The translations under genes and the position numbers were made by a program. A stretch of DNA of 64,000 nt from positions 29,708 through 93,707 of the forward strand of contig LNFB01000261.1 in the NCBI GenBank assembly GCA_001464385.1, read 5' to 3'. Within the stretch, counting starts at the first letter, position 1. Each line of letters begins with the position of its first letter. Shown one piece after another: positions 53,058-61,367 of this stretch. This stretch comes from Deltaproteobacteria bacterium Ga0077550. Lineage in GTDB: Bacteria > Myxococcota_A > Polyangia > Nannocystales > Nannocystaceae. The notes under the pieces were generated by a model, which saw nothing but the letters and a program-made list of their open reading frames with translations, was not told the DNA's origin and did not search any database.

Positions 53058-54253
53058 CACTCACCCTCCGGCATCAGGGCGGCGACGCCCGGCAGGGTCT
53101 GGCCCTCGAGGAACTCGAGCGACGCGCCGCCGATGCGATCGGCGACGCCCGCCTCGGTGATCGCCGCGACGCTGTCGCCGCCCCCGACCACCGTGAAGCC
53201 GCGGCACTCGGCCATCGCCCGGGCCACGGTCTTGGTGCCCTCGGCGAAGGCGGGGTTCTCGAACAGCCCCATCGGGCCGTTCCACAGCACCATCTGGGCC
53301 CGGCCGATGATGGCCCCGATGCGCGACGCGGTGTCGGGGCCGATGTCGAGGGCCATGTCCTGGGCGCCGAGGCCGACCGCGGCGCCCATGGTGCGCGAGG
53401 TCTTCGCGTCGATGCCGGCGCCGACCCGCAGGTCCGTCGGCAGCACCACCGCGACGTCGCGCGCCGCCGCCTTCTGCAGGATCATCCGGCAGTCGGAGTA
53501 GCGATCGGCCTCCTGCAGGCTGCCGCCGAGCTCCGCCCCGCCGGCGGCGAGGAACGTGTTGGCCATCGCCCCACCGACCACCAGCGTGTCGCCGGCCTTG
53601 AGCCGCTCGACGAGCGAGACGATGACGCCGAGCTTGTCCGAGACCTTCGCGCCGCCCACGATCGCCACGAACGGGTGATCGGGCGCGTCGAGCAGCCGCG
53701 ACAGGGCCCGCAGCTCGGCCAGCAGCAGGTCACCGGCGCCGCGCGCCCGTACCAGCCGGGGCAGACCCACGACCGACGCGTGGGCGCGGTGCGACGCGCC
53801 GAAGGCGTCGTTGACGTAGGCGTCGCAGAGGCCCGCGAGCGCCTGCGAGAACTTGGGGTCGTTCTTGGTCTCGCCGGCCTCGAAGCGGAGGTTCTGCAGG
53901 AGCACGATCTGGCCGGGGCGCAGGTCGGCAACCAGCTTGATCGCGGCGTCGCCGACGACCTCCTCGGTCGGCACGCGGACCTCAGTCTGCAGCAGCTCGG
54001 CGAGCCGGGCGCCAACGGGCTCCATCGCGTACTTCGCCTCGTAGCCGCCCTTGGGCCGGCCGAGGTGCGAGGCGACGATGAGCTTCGCGCCGCGCTCGAT
54101 GAGGTTGCGCAGCGTCGGCAGCGACGAGACGATCCGCGTGTCGTCGCGGACGACTCCGCCCTCACCGAGGGGCACGTTGAAATCGACGCGCACGAACACG
54201 CGGCGGTTGTCGACGTCGAGATCGCGATGGCTGGGGATGGGTGCGAGCGCCAT
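53057..54253 (-). CDS. pgk: Phosphoglycerate kinase
   Basis: 398 aa from the ATG at 54253. Motifs are RVFVRVDFNVPL, ASHLGRPKG, LLQNLRFEAGE, VNDAFGASHRAHAS, VGGAKVSDK, LWNGPMGLFE and VGGGDSVAA. It transfers phosphate from 1,3-bisphosphoglycerate to ADP. First gene of the operon with tpiA, secG and dapF. The in-frame extension to 54298 lacks a ribosome site. Confidence 0.96.
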   Translation of the reverse strand: MALAPIPSHRDLDVDNRRVFVRVDFNVPLGEGGVVRDDTRIVSSLPTLRNLIERGAKLIVASHLGRPKGGYEAKYAMEPVGARLAELLQTEVRVPTEEVVGDAAIKLVADLRPGQIVLLQNLRFEAGETKNDPKFSQALAGLCDAYVNDAFGASHRAHASVVGLPRLVRARGAGDLLLAELRALSRLLDAPDHPFVAIVGGAKVSDKLGVIVSLVERLKAGDTLVVGGAMANTFLAAGGAELGGSLQEADRYSDCRMILQKAAARDVAVVLPTDLRVGAGIDAKTSRTMGAAVGLGAQDMALDIGPDTASRIGAIIGRAQMVLWNGPMGLFENPAFAEGTKTVARAMAECRGFTVVGGGDSVAAITEAGVADRIGGASLEFLEGQTLPGVAALMPEGE

Positions 54254-54330
54254 GGCGGCGCCATCTGTAGCCGAGCCTCGGCCGGGCGTCCATCGCACGC
54301 GGCGCGGGCCCCCGGCCCGTCGGGGGGCAG

Positions 54331-54516
54331 CTACTGCGCGGGCAGGGAGTGGGCGAGATCGTCGCGGACCAGCTCCAGCAGCGCGCTCGACAGCGTGATG
54401 ATCTGCTCGGGGGAGTAACCCTGGTGCCGCATCTGGCGGAACAGCGATCGGGCCAGGATCTCCACGCCGCGGGAGTCGGGGCGTGCCTCGGGGGTGGTCT
54501 CGGGGCGGAGTTCCAT
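54331..54516 (-). CDS. Small protein of 61 residues
   Basis: Starts at an ATG with GAGGGG about 7 nt upstream. The translation ends ARSLFRQMRHQGYSPEQIITLSSALLELVRDDL, a compact two-helix sequence with normal codon bias. I have an impression that similar short proteins occur in related bacteria, which I cannot verify here. It lies 77 nt from pgk in the same direction but upstream of it. The function is unknown. The longer frame to 55047 is antisense to the lipoprotein gene. Confidence 0.6.
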   Translation of the reverse strand: MELRPETTPEARPDSRGVEILARSLFRQMRHQGYSPEQIITLSSALLELVRDDLAHSLPAQ

Positions 54517-54768
54517 CGGTGACCCCTCGTCAGCAATGCACGTGCCGCGCTCGGGCCGCGTCGGGGGCATGGGCGCCATTCTCCATGGATTGCAGGGGTC
54601 TAGGTGCAGCTCCCCGAAGTGGATTCGAGCCGTCACTGTGCACCTGTCTGCACGTGCTTGGTGCGAAGACGGTTGCGCGAAGCCGACCTGGCGCTGCGCA
54701 GTTCGTCGGGCGATCCGGCCCGTTCGCGCGGCCCCGCGCTGCTGATAGACTGGCGTCGCCGCCGTCTC

Positions 54769-55299
54769 GTGTCGCCCCGTTCGATTCCACTCCTCGCCTC
54801 CGTGCTGATCCTCGCGGGCTGCCGGGGCTGGCAGGGCGACCAGTACCTGCGGCACCGGACCCCCTCCTCCCGGGCGGCCCGCGAGACGTCGTATGCGTTC
54901 GCGCCACCCGGCGCGGCATGGCGTGAGGTGCGCAAAGCCGAGCATGTCCAGGTCGCGTGGGTGAACGATGCCGCGGGGGCCGTGATCACGATCCACGCCC
55001 AGTGCGACGAGCAGGGTGACAGCAGCCTCGAGCAGTACACCGATCACATGCGCATCGACTGGACCGGGTGGAAGGTCCTATCGCAGCAGCAAGAGCGCCT
55101 GATCGATCGCGCAGCCCTGCGCACCGTCGTGGACGCCGAGCTCGATGGGGTCCCCCGGCGCAACGAGTACGTCGTGGTCAAGCGCAGCGGCTGCCTGTTC
55201 GACCTGCAGTACTCCGCCCGCCCGGATTCCTTCGACTCGGCGCGGCCCGGCTTCGTCCAGGTCGTCGAGGGGTTTCGCTTCCCGACGGAGTCGCGATGA
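54769..55299 (+). CDS. Lipoprotein at the head of the Mla-type operon
   Basis: 176 aa from the GTG at 54769; TAGACT ends 18 nt upstream. The lipobox is LILAGC (Cys16). The mature domain is beta-rich (YAFAPPGAAWREVRKAEHVQVAWVNDAAGAVITIHAQCDE, YVVVKRSGCLFDLQYSARPD) and ends GFVQVVEGFRF, resembling a PsbP-like fold. Its stop overlaps the mlaE start (ATGA), so it is probably part of the lipid transport system, perhaps at the outer membrane. The role is inferred from context. Confidence 0.8.
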   Translation: MSPRSIPLLASVLILAGCRGWQGDQYLRHRTPSSRAARETSYAFAPPGAAWREVRKAEHVQVAWVNDAAGAVITIHAQCDEQGDSSLEQYTDHMRIDWTGWKVLSQQQERLIDRAALRTVVDAELDGVPRRNEYVVVKRSGCLFDLQYSARPDSFDSARPGFVQVVEGFRFPTESR

Positions 55300-56063
55300 A
55301 GCCGATCGCCCGCCTCGGCCAGATCGTCATCGGCGGCCTCGAGTGGCTCGGCGGCCTGGCGGGCCTCGCCTTCACGCTCGTGCGGGTCGGTCCCCGCCGG
55401 CCGTGGGGCATCGACGACATCGCCGCCCAGATGGTCCACCTGGGGGTGCGGTCGCTGCCGATCGCCCTGTTCATGTCCCTGTTCATCGGGATGATCCTCG
55501 CGGTCCAGTTCGGCTCGGCGCTCCGCGACTTCGGCGCGACGATGGCCCTGGGCGACGCGAGCTCCCTGGCGCTGGTCCGCGAGCTGGTCCCGACGCTGCT
55601 GGCTCTCACGGTCGGGTCCAAGATGGCCGCGGGCATCTCGGCCGAGCTCGGCTCGATGAAGGTCACCGAGCAGATCGACGCCGTCGCGGCCCTGGGCGCC
55701 GACCCGATCAAGAAGCTGGTCTGGCCCCGCGTGGTCGCGGCGACCTGGTCGCAGCCGCTCCTGGTGGTGCTGGGCAACGTCATCGCCCTGCTCGGGGGCA
55801 TGCTCATCGGCGAGTGGGTCTACGGCGTCCCCGCCGGCTACTTCTACGAGACGTACATCGAGGAACTCTCGCCCAACGACTACATCCAGAGCCTCACCAA
55901 GGGCACCGTGTTCGGCTTCCTGGTGGGGATGATCGGCTGCTACCAGGGCTTCAGCACGAAGTTCGGCACCGAGGCCGTCGGCATGTCGACCACCGAGACC
56001 GTCGTCGCGATCTCGATCTGGATCATCATCGCCGACTTCTTCATCACGATGATGTTCTTCTGA
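55296..56063 (+). CDS. mlaE: MlaE-family ABC transporter permease
   Basis: 255 aa with five or six hydrophobic segments. Family blocks are GVRSLPIALFMSLFIGMILAVQ, LVRELVPTLLALTVGSKMAAGISAELGSMKVTEQIDAVAALGADPIKKLVWPRV and GFLVGMIGCYQGF.T.FGTEAVG.STT. It is the inner-membrane permease of a phospholipid (Mla/MCE) transporter. It overlaps both neighbours by 1-4 nt. Confidence 0.94.
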   Translation: MKPIARLGQIVIGGLEWLGGLAGLAFTLVRVGPRRPWGIDDIAAQMVHLGVRSLPIALFMSLFIGMILAVQFGSALRDFGATMALGDASSLALVRELVPTLLALTVGSKMAAGISAELGSMKVTEQIDAVAALGADPIKKLVWPRVVAATWSQPLLVVLGNVIALLGGMLIGEWVYGVPAGYFYETYIEELSPNDYIQSLTKGTVFGFLVGMIGCYQGFSTKFGTEAVGMSTTETVVAISIWIIIADFFITMMFF

Positions 56064-56872
56064 TGGCCGCGCCCCTCCCACCGACGCCGGTCCTGGTCGA
56101 GTTCCTCGGCGTGCACAAGGCGTTCGGCGACAACGTCGTCTACGAGAACCTCGACCTCACGGTCATGCGCGGCGAGACGCTGACCATCATCGGGGGCAGC
56201 GGTCAGGGCAAGAGCGTGTGCCTGAAGCTGATGATCGGGCTGCTCCGCGCGGACGCTGGCGTCGTCCGCGTGGGCGGCGAGGACCTCTCGACCCTGGACG
56301 CCGCCGGGCTGAGCCGCGTGCGACGACGGGTCGCATACGTGTTCCAGGGCGGGGCCCTGTTCGACTCCATGAACGTGCTGGACAACATCGGCTACGCCAT
56401 GCGCGAGCACACCAAGATGGACGATGCCGCGATCGAGACCCGCGCCCGCGAGTGCCTCGAGATGGTCGCGATGCCCACGGACATGCTGACGATGATGCCC
56501 GCCAACCTGTCCGGCGGGCAGCGCAAGCGGGTCGCGCTCGCGCGCTCGATCGCGATCAAGCCCGAGGTTATCCTCTACGACGAGCCCACGACCGGCCTCG
56601 ATCCCCGCAACATCACCCGCATCGGCGACATGATCATGAAGCTGCAACGGGAGCTGGAGGTCACCAGCGTGGTCGTGACGCACGACATGCCGACCGCGCG
56701 CAAGGTCTCCAACCGGGTGGCGATGCTGTACGAGCGGCGCTTCCCGTTCGTGGGCACGGTCGACGAGATCTGGAACAGCTCGCAGCCCGAGGTGCGCGAC
56801 TTCGTCCACGGCACGCTACGGCGCGTGGGCGGGCCCGCAGCCGCCGGTACGGAGGTCCGCCATGGCGCGTAG
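56063..56872 (+). CDS. mlaF: MlaF-family ABC transporter ATPase
   Basis: 269 aa. Walker A is GGSGQGKSV (the usual ST replaced by SV and Ser by Gln), the signature is LSGGQRKRVALARSI, Walker B is VILYDEPTTGLDP, and the H-loop is VVTHDM. VFQGGALFDSMNV is typical of MlaF. It powers the MlaE permease. The TGATG junction with mlaE shows translational coupling. Confidence 0.94.
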   Translation: MAAPLPPTPVLVEFLGVHKAFGDNVVYENLDLTVMRGETLTIIGGSGQGKSVCLKLMIGLLRADAGVVRVGGEDLSTLDAAGLSRVRRRVAYVFQGGALFDSMNVLDNIGYAMREHTKMDDAAIETRARECLEMVAMPTDMLTMMPANLSGGQRKRVALARSIAIKPEVILYDEPTTGLDPRNITRIGDMIMKLQRELEVTSVVVTHDMPTARKVSNRVAMLYERRFPFVGTVDEIWNSSQPEVRDFVHGTLRRVGGPAAAGTEVRHGA

Positions 56873-58235
56873 GAACGAGGCCCGCACCCGGCTCGTCGTC
56901 GGGCTGTTCGTGCTCGCGATGGGCGTCCTGCTGTTCATCTCGCTGTTCATCATCGGGCAGAGCGAGGGCACCTGGGAGAGCAAGACGGAGATCACGACGG
57001 ACTTCCGGACGATCACCGGCCTGCGACGCGGCAGCCCCGTCCAGCTCGCCGGCGTCGAGGTCGGGCGCGTGCAGTCGATCGACTTCGTCAGCCGCAAGTA
57101 CCTCTGCGACCCCCTCACCGAGGACGTCGGCCGGTACGGCGCGGGCCGGACCGACAACTGCGACGAGTTCCTCTTCTGCGCCCCGACGGGGATCTGCGCC
57201 GAGCTCGAGCCGTACGCCGCCAAGGGGCTCCACGCGCCGTGCCTGTCCTCCGAGGACTGCGGCGACGACGAGGTCTGCGTCACCGCCGAGTTCCGCCGCA
57301 AGGCCAAGCGCGTGAGCTGGTCCGGCACCGACGGCGTCTGCGCCCGGTACATCACCGAGCACCGCCGCGTGCAGGTGACGATGAAGGTCTTCGCCGACAA
57401 GCTCGAGCTCATCCGCAGCGACTCTCGCGCGACGGTCGCCAGCAACGGCGTGCTCGGTGACCAGCTCATCAACGTCACGCCAGGCATGCGCGAGGCGTTG
57501 GGCCCCGATCGCCGCATCCAGTCCACGCCCTCGCTCATCGAGGACATCGAGCTGTTCCGCGAGCGCTTCACCGGCCTCACCGACAAGGTGGACTCGAGCC
57601 TCTCGGGGATCTCGACGCTGTTCTCCGAGCTCAACGACGAGCGCACCATCGGCGCGGTCAAGGGCATCGTCGAGAACCTCGACGAGATCACCAAGCAGGT
57701 CGCCGAGGGCCAGGGCTTGGTCGGCGCGCTGTTCAACGATCCGAACTTCAAGGAGGACGTCGGCGTCACCCTGCGCAAGGTCCGGGACACCGCTGCGGGC
57801 CTCGACTCCTTCGTGACCCGTGCCAACTCGACGCTGAAGAAGGTCGAGGAGAACGTCCAGCCGCTGGTCGACGACGGCCGCAAGGTGGCGCAGGACGTCC
57901 GCGAGCTCCTCGAGGACCTCGAGGATCCCAAGAACAAGAGCCTCGTCGCCAAGCTGCTGCGCGACGACTCGGGGGAGATGACCAAGGACCTCGAGAAGAT
58001 CCTCGACGACGTCGAGAAGATCACGGGCAAGGTCGCGCTCATCGCCGCGAAGATCGAGCGGGGCGAGGGCACGGTCGGCAAGCTCATCAGCGACAGCAAG
58101 GTCCACGACGATCTCGTGAAGCTCTTCGACGATCTCGAGCGCAACGAGACCTTGAAGGCGCTGGTGCGCGGGGCGATGGACGCCGACGACGCGAAGCGTG
58201 ATCCGGCGAAGCCCGCGAACGTGGACGAGCGCTGA
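56862..58235 (+). CDS. MlaD/MCE-domain lipid-binding protein with Cys-rich insertion
   Basis: 457 aa, overlapping mlaF by 11 nt. One N-terminal membrane anchor (LVVGLFVLAMGVLLFISLFII) is followed by an MCE domain. The domain starts TDFRTITGLRRGSPVQLAGVEVGRVQSIDF and resumes RVQVTMKVFADKLELIRSDSRATVASNGVLGDQLINVTPG. Between these halves lies an ~85-residue insertion with eight Cys (LCDP, NCDEFLFCAPTGICAEL, PCLSSEDCGDDEVCV, GVCAR). The C-terminal half is a long helical, coiled-coil region as in periplasm-spanning MCE proteins. It presumably carries lipid between membranes with MlaEF. Confidence 0.9.
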   Translation: MARRNEARTRLVVGLFVLAMGVLLFISLFIIGQSEGTWESKTEITTDFRTITGLRRGSPVQLAGVEVGRVQSIDFVSRKYLCDPLTEDVGRYGAGRTDNCDEFLFCAPTGICAELEPYAAKGLHAPCLSSEDCGDDEVCVTAEFRRKAKRVSWSGTDGVCARYITEHRRVQVTMKVFADKLELIRSDSRATVASNGVLGDQLINVTPGMREALGPDRRIQSTPSLIEDIELFRERFTGLTDKVDSSLSGISTLFSELNDERTIGAVKGIVENLDEITKQVAEGQGLVGALFNDPNFKEDVGVTLRKVRDTAAGLDSFVTRANSTLKKVEENVQPLVDDGRKVAQDVRELLEDLEDPKNKSLVAKLLRDDSGEMTKDLEKILDDVEKITGKVALIAAKIERGEGTVGKLISDSKVHDDLVKLFDDLERNETLKALVRGAMDADDAKRDPAKPANVDER

Positions 58236-58247
58236 GGGCGGTCGGCG

Positions 58248-59213
58248 TCAGGACGCCGACGCCGGCTCGATCTCGGCGACGAAGTCCCGCAGGCGGCGCG
58301 TGAGCTCGGGCCCGTACTCCGCCGGCAGCGCGTGACTGCCCTCGTCGATGACCTGCCACTGCGCGCCGGGGATCGCGAACGCGATGCGTCGCAGGGTGTC
58401 GACCGGCACGAATCGGTCGAGCGCGCCGGCGATCACCAGCGACGGCACGTGGATCCGCGGCAGCAGATCCTCGCCACAGTGCCGCGTCGCCTCGCCGAGC
58501 ATGTCGACGAACAGCTGGGGGTTCATCGCCGCCATCTGGCCGAGGTAGAACTCGAGGTCGGCGAGCTCGATCCGCATCGGGTTGAGCTGCGTGTGCAGCC
58601 CGATGAGCGGCAACCAGCGCGAGGGCAGCACGCGACGCCACAGTCGCAGCGTGAGATCCGAGGCGTGGCGCGTCGCGGCCTGCACGAAGGGCAGCAGGTG
58701 GACGAACAGATCCGTGCCCTGGAACTGACCCAGCGCGCGCCCAGCCGGTCCGGCGATCGACACGAGGCCGGTGACGCGTGGCCGGTGGCGGCGGTAGACC
58801 TCGAGCGCGACCTGGAAGCCCATCGAGAAGCCGACACACGTCGCCCGCTCGACCTCGAGGGCGTCGAGGACCGCGACGGCATCGTCGGCGAGCTCGGGCA
58901 TCGAGAGCCGCCACGGCCGCGGCGGCTCGGGGCTGCGCCCGTGGCCGCGGTAGTGGGTCTGGACGACGCAGAGATCCTCGGCGAGGGCCGGGGCGAGCCT
59001 GCGGAAGGCCCAGCCGCTGCAGCCGATGCCGTCGAGGATGAGCAGCGCCGGTGCACCGGGACGCCCGAGGCGGCGGCCCCACAGGGCGGCGCCGTCGGGG
59101 CGCTCGACCATGCACTCGAACTCCGCGGGCGGCGCCTGATCGACGGCCCGATCGACGGTCTGGTCAGGCGGCACGGTGCGCGGCGGAGCGGACGCCGAGT
59201 CGGTCCCGCTCAC
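58248..59213 (-). CDS. Alpha/beta hydrolase
   Basis: 321 aa from a GTG overlapping the upstream stop. The nucleophile elbow is GFSMGF (Ser130), the acid residue is in AGALDRFVPV, and the His is in DEGSHALPAEYGP. The oxyanion region is LILDGIGCSGWAF. Substrate unknown. The family includes esterases, lactonases and C-C hydrolases. No signal peptide. Translationally coupled to a TIGR04563-like gene. Confidence 0.9.
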   Translation of the reverse strand: MSGTDSASAPPRTVPPDQTVDRAVDQAPPAEFECMVERPDGAALWGRRLGRPGAPALLILDGIGCSGWAFRRLAPALAEDLCVVQTHYRGHGRSPEPPRPWRLSMPELADDAVAVLDALEVERATCVGFSMGFQVALEVYRRHRPRVTGLVSIAGPAGRALGQFQGTDLFVHLLPFVQAATRHASDLTLRLWRRVLPSRWLPLIGLHTQLNPMRIELADLEFYLGQMAAMNPQLFVDMLGEATRHCGEDLLPRIHVPSLVIAGALDRFVPVDTLRRIAFAIPGAQWQVIDEGSHALPAEYGPELTRRLRDFVAEIEPASAS

Positions 59214-59419
59214 TCGTCGCGGCCGCGCTCGTCATCCGGCGCGTCGTCGGCGAGCTCGTTCACGCTGGGGTACTTCATGATGTCCTTGCGGGCGATCTTC
59301 CACGCCTTCTGGACGATCCAGGACAGCGACCGGTCTTGGCGCGCGGCCTCCTCCTGGATCTCCTTGAGCATCTGTTCCGGGAAGTAGAGGCTCTGCTTGC
59401 GCTTGTCGGAGCTTGCCAT
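59210..59419 (-). CDS. TIGR04563-like small RHH-type protein
   Basis: 69 aa: DKRKQSLYFPEQMLKEIQEEAARQDRSLSWIVQKAWKIARKDI, then an acidic tail. A strand followed by two helices is the ribbon-helix-helix pattern. It matches my recollection of the short myxobacterial TIGR04563 family. It may bind DNA. The start is the ATG at 59419; an in-frame ATG at 59446 is possible. The promoter is at 59460-59489. It overlaps the hydrolase gene by 4 nt (GTGA). Confidence 0.8.
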   Translation of the reverse strand: MASSDKRKQSLYFPEQMLKEIQEEAARQDRSLSWIVQKAWKIARKDIMKYPSVNELADDAPDDERGRDE

Positions 59420-59459
59420 GGGTCGAACGCAGCCTTCGCGGTGCAAAAAGGACGTCCAG

Positions 59460-59489
59460 AGGGTAGGATACGGTGCGAAATCTTGTCAA
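59460..59489 (-). promoter_or_regulatory. Promoter of the TIGR04563-hydrolase pair
   Basis: On the minus strand: consensus TTGACA (59489-59484), an 18-nt spacer and TACCCT (59465-59460). An overlapping TATCCT is an alternative -10 but would leave too short a spacer. Confidence 0.5.
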
Positions 59490-59720
59490 CTCGGCGGGGG
59501 ATTTTTCGTGTCGCGTCGCCCCGTCGCGGCCTCGAGCGATCGCCCCGCGATGCCCTCGCCTCGGGCGGGATCGCACGAAGGCTCCGCCGGCCCGCGAGCC
59601 TCGGCGCGGGTGGGCGCGGCCTCGATCCGCGGCGGAACAACGTGTGCCCCCGGAAATTCCGCCGAGTTCGCGGTCGCGGAGAATTGCCCGAACGCGCGGC
59701 CGCGAATCGCCCGAATCCAG

Positions 59721-59749
59721 TTGTCGAGCGCACCCATCGATCCTATCTT
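59721..59749 (+). promoter_or_regulatory. Promoter of dksA
   Basis: TTGTCG, a 17-nt spacer and TATCTT. The predicted leader is about 50 nt. The rest of the 59420-59805 gap shows nothing else I can support. Confidence 0.55.
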
Positions 59750-59805
59750 TCGCGGTCCGTTCGCACCGGCAGTCGCCGGCGCGACAACGCCGCGAAAGAA
59801 AGCCC

Positions 59806-60180
59806 ATGGCGCTGAACAAGTCGCAGATCGAAGACTTCCGGCTGCTCCTCCAAGAGAAGCGCAATCGCCTGCTCCACGAGGCCAGGCGCACGCTGGACAA
59901 CGACATGGTGATCGACTCCGACGAACGGATGGACGAGGTCGACCAGGCATCCTCGGAGTACATGCAGGCCTTCTCGTTCCGGCTCCGTGGCCGCGAGCGG
60001 TTCCTGATGGACAAGATCGAGCACGCGCTGCTGAAGATCGACCAGGGCACCTTCGGCATCTGCGAGGAGTGCGACGAGCCCATCTCGCTCAAGCGCCTGC
60101 AGGCCCGCCCCGAGGCGCAGCTGTGCATCCAGTGCAAGGAAGCGCAGGAGAAGGAAGAAGCCGTCTACGCCGAGGAGTAA
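59806..60180 (+). CDS. dksA: DksA/TraR-family zinc-finger regulator
   Basis: 124 aa. The N-terminal coiled coil contains DSDERMDEVDQASSEYMQAFSFRLRGRERFLMDKI. The four-Cys zinc finger is CEECDEPI (about 86-93) and CIQCKEAQE (about 107-115). The length and finger match DksA-type proteins that bind RNA polymerase with ppGpp. The Asp pair normally at the coiled-coil tip appears as DEVDQA. Single gene with its own promoter, convergent with a K+ channel gene. Confidence 0.88.
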   Translation: MALNKSQIEDFRLLLQEKRNRLLHEARRTLDNDMVIDSDERMDEVDQASSEYMQAFSFRLRGRERFLMDKIEHALLKIDQGTFGICEECDEPISLKRLQARPEAQLCIQCKEAQEKEEAVYAEE

Positions 60181-60186
60181 CCCCGC

Positions 60187-61257
60187 TCACGCGTGCGCGA
60201 CCAGGTCGCGCAGGCGGGCGATCTCGTCGGGACGGCCGATGGCGATCAGCGTCTGGCCCGCCGCGAGTCGCAGCTCGGACGGGGGCACGTAGCTGACGCC
60301 CCCGTCCTGCGAGCGCACCGCGAGGATGAGGACGCCCGCGGCCTCGCGCAGGTTGGCCTCGCGCAGGGTCTTGCCGACCAGCGGCGCACCGAGCCCGACG
60401 TTGGCCTCCTCGATCCGGAGCCGGGCCTCCTTGTCGCGGAGCATCTCGTCGAGGAACCGCACGACGTGCGGCCGCAGGAGCTCGGACGCGATGCGCATCC
60501 CACCGATGAAGTTCGGGGCGACGACCGAGTCGGCGCCGGCGCGCCGCAGCTTCTCGGCCGCCGTGGGCGACACCGCCTTGACGACGATGCGCAGCCGCGG
60601 GTTCGACTGTCGGGCGCTGACGACGACGAACATGTTGGTCTTGTCGTCGTCGAGCGTGGCGACCACGCCCTTGGCGCGGTGGATGCCGGCGCGCTCGAGG
60701 ATCTCGTCCTCGGTGGCGTCGCCGACGACGGTCAGGATGTCGCGGGCGCGCAGCTCGTCGAGCAGCGCCGCGTTGGCGTCGACGGCGACGACCGACTCGC
60801 CCACCGCGACGAGCTCGTTGACGACGTGGATGCCGGTGCGGCCCACGCCACAGACGATGTAGTGGTTCGAGATGTCGTGCATGCGTTTCTCCAGCCGGCG
60901 CCAGCGGCGGATGTCGGCGAAGTCGGCCTCGACGAAGAAGCTCGTGATGGTCGAGACCACGTAGAGATCGGCCGCGACGCCGAACACCAGGAGCAGCTGC
61001 GTCCACTCGCGCCCGCCGCCGATGATCGAGAAGTCGAGGATCTCGCCGAACCCGACGGTGGTGATCGTGATCACCGTCATGTAGACGCAGTCGTCGAAGC
61101 TCCAGACGCCGGGGCGCTGGACGTAGCCGATGTACCAGTAGCCGACGGCGCCGACGGTCACCACGAGGACGAGGACGGCGAGCGCCCAGATCACCCGCCG
61201 ACGCGCGGCCGTGTAGGCGTCGAACGGCGAGCTGCGGGGTTCGGGGTGGTTGGACAC
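60187..61257 (-). CDS. Two-TM potassium channel with TrkA-N/TrkA-C (RCK) domains
   Basis: 356 aa from the GTG at 61257. This start is preferred because a good promoter (61283-61311) overlaps the upstream ATG at 61284. Two membrane helices flank a K+ filter TITTVGFGE (near residue 70). A TrkA-N domain follows (IVCGVGRTGIHVVNELVAVGESVVAVD, VVGDATEDEIL, TLDDDKTNMFVV), then TrkA-C (VGLGAPLVGKTLREANLREAAGVLILAV ... GQTLIAIGRPDEIARL). It is an MthK-like ligand-gated channel in the inner membrane. Confidence 0.92.
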   Translation of the reverse strand: MSNHPEPRSSPFDAYTAARRRVIWALAVLVLVVTVGAVGYWYIGYVQRPGVWSFDDCVYMTVITITTVGFGEILDFSIIGGGREWTQLLLVFGVAADLYVVSTITSFFVEADFADIRRWRRLEKRMHDISNHYIVCGVGRTGIHVVNELVAVGESVVAVDANAALLDELRARDILTVVGDATEDEILERAGIHRAKGVVATLDDDKTNMFVVVSARQSNPRLRIVVKAVSPTAAEKLRRAGADSVVAPNFIGGMRIASELLRPHVVRFLDEMLRDKEARLRIEEANVGLGAPLVGKTLREANLREAAGVLILAVRSQDGGVSYVPPSELRLAAGQTLIAIGRPDEIARLRDLVAHA

Positions 61258-61282
61258 GCGGGCGCCCGAGGAGCGCGGCCGC

Positions 61283-61311
61283 ATGATAGCGCCGCGCGAG
61301 AGGCCTGACAG
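61283..61311 (-). promoter_or_regulatory. Promoter of the K+ channel gene
   Basis: On the minus strand: CTGTCA (61311-61306), a 17-nt spacer and TATCAT (61288-61283). The -10 overlaps the ATG at 61284, which rules that codon out as start if this promoter is used. Confidence 0.5.
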
Positions 61312-61367
61312 GGCCTCCCGCCCGGACGTTGCTCCCTCGGCCGGGGTGCGATAGATCGCGAACGGCC

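Noticed and set aside
61258..61284. ATG at 61284 as the K+ channel start
   Set aside because: The ATG overlaps the -10 TATCAT of a 17-nt-spaced promoter, so it would lie upstream of the transcript; the GTG at 61257 is preferred, though not proven.
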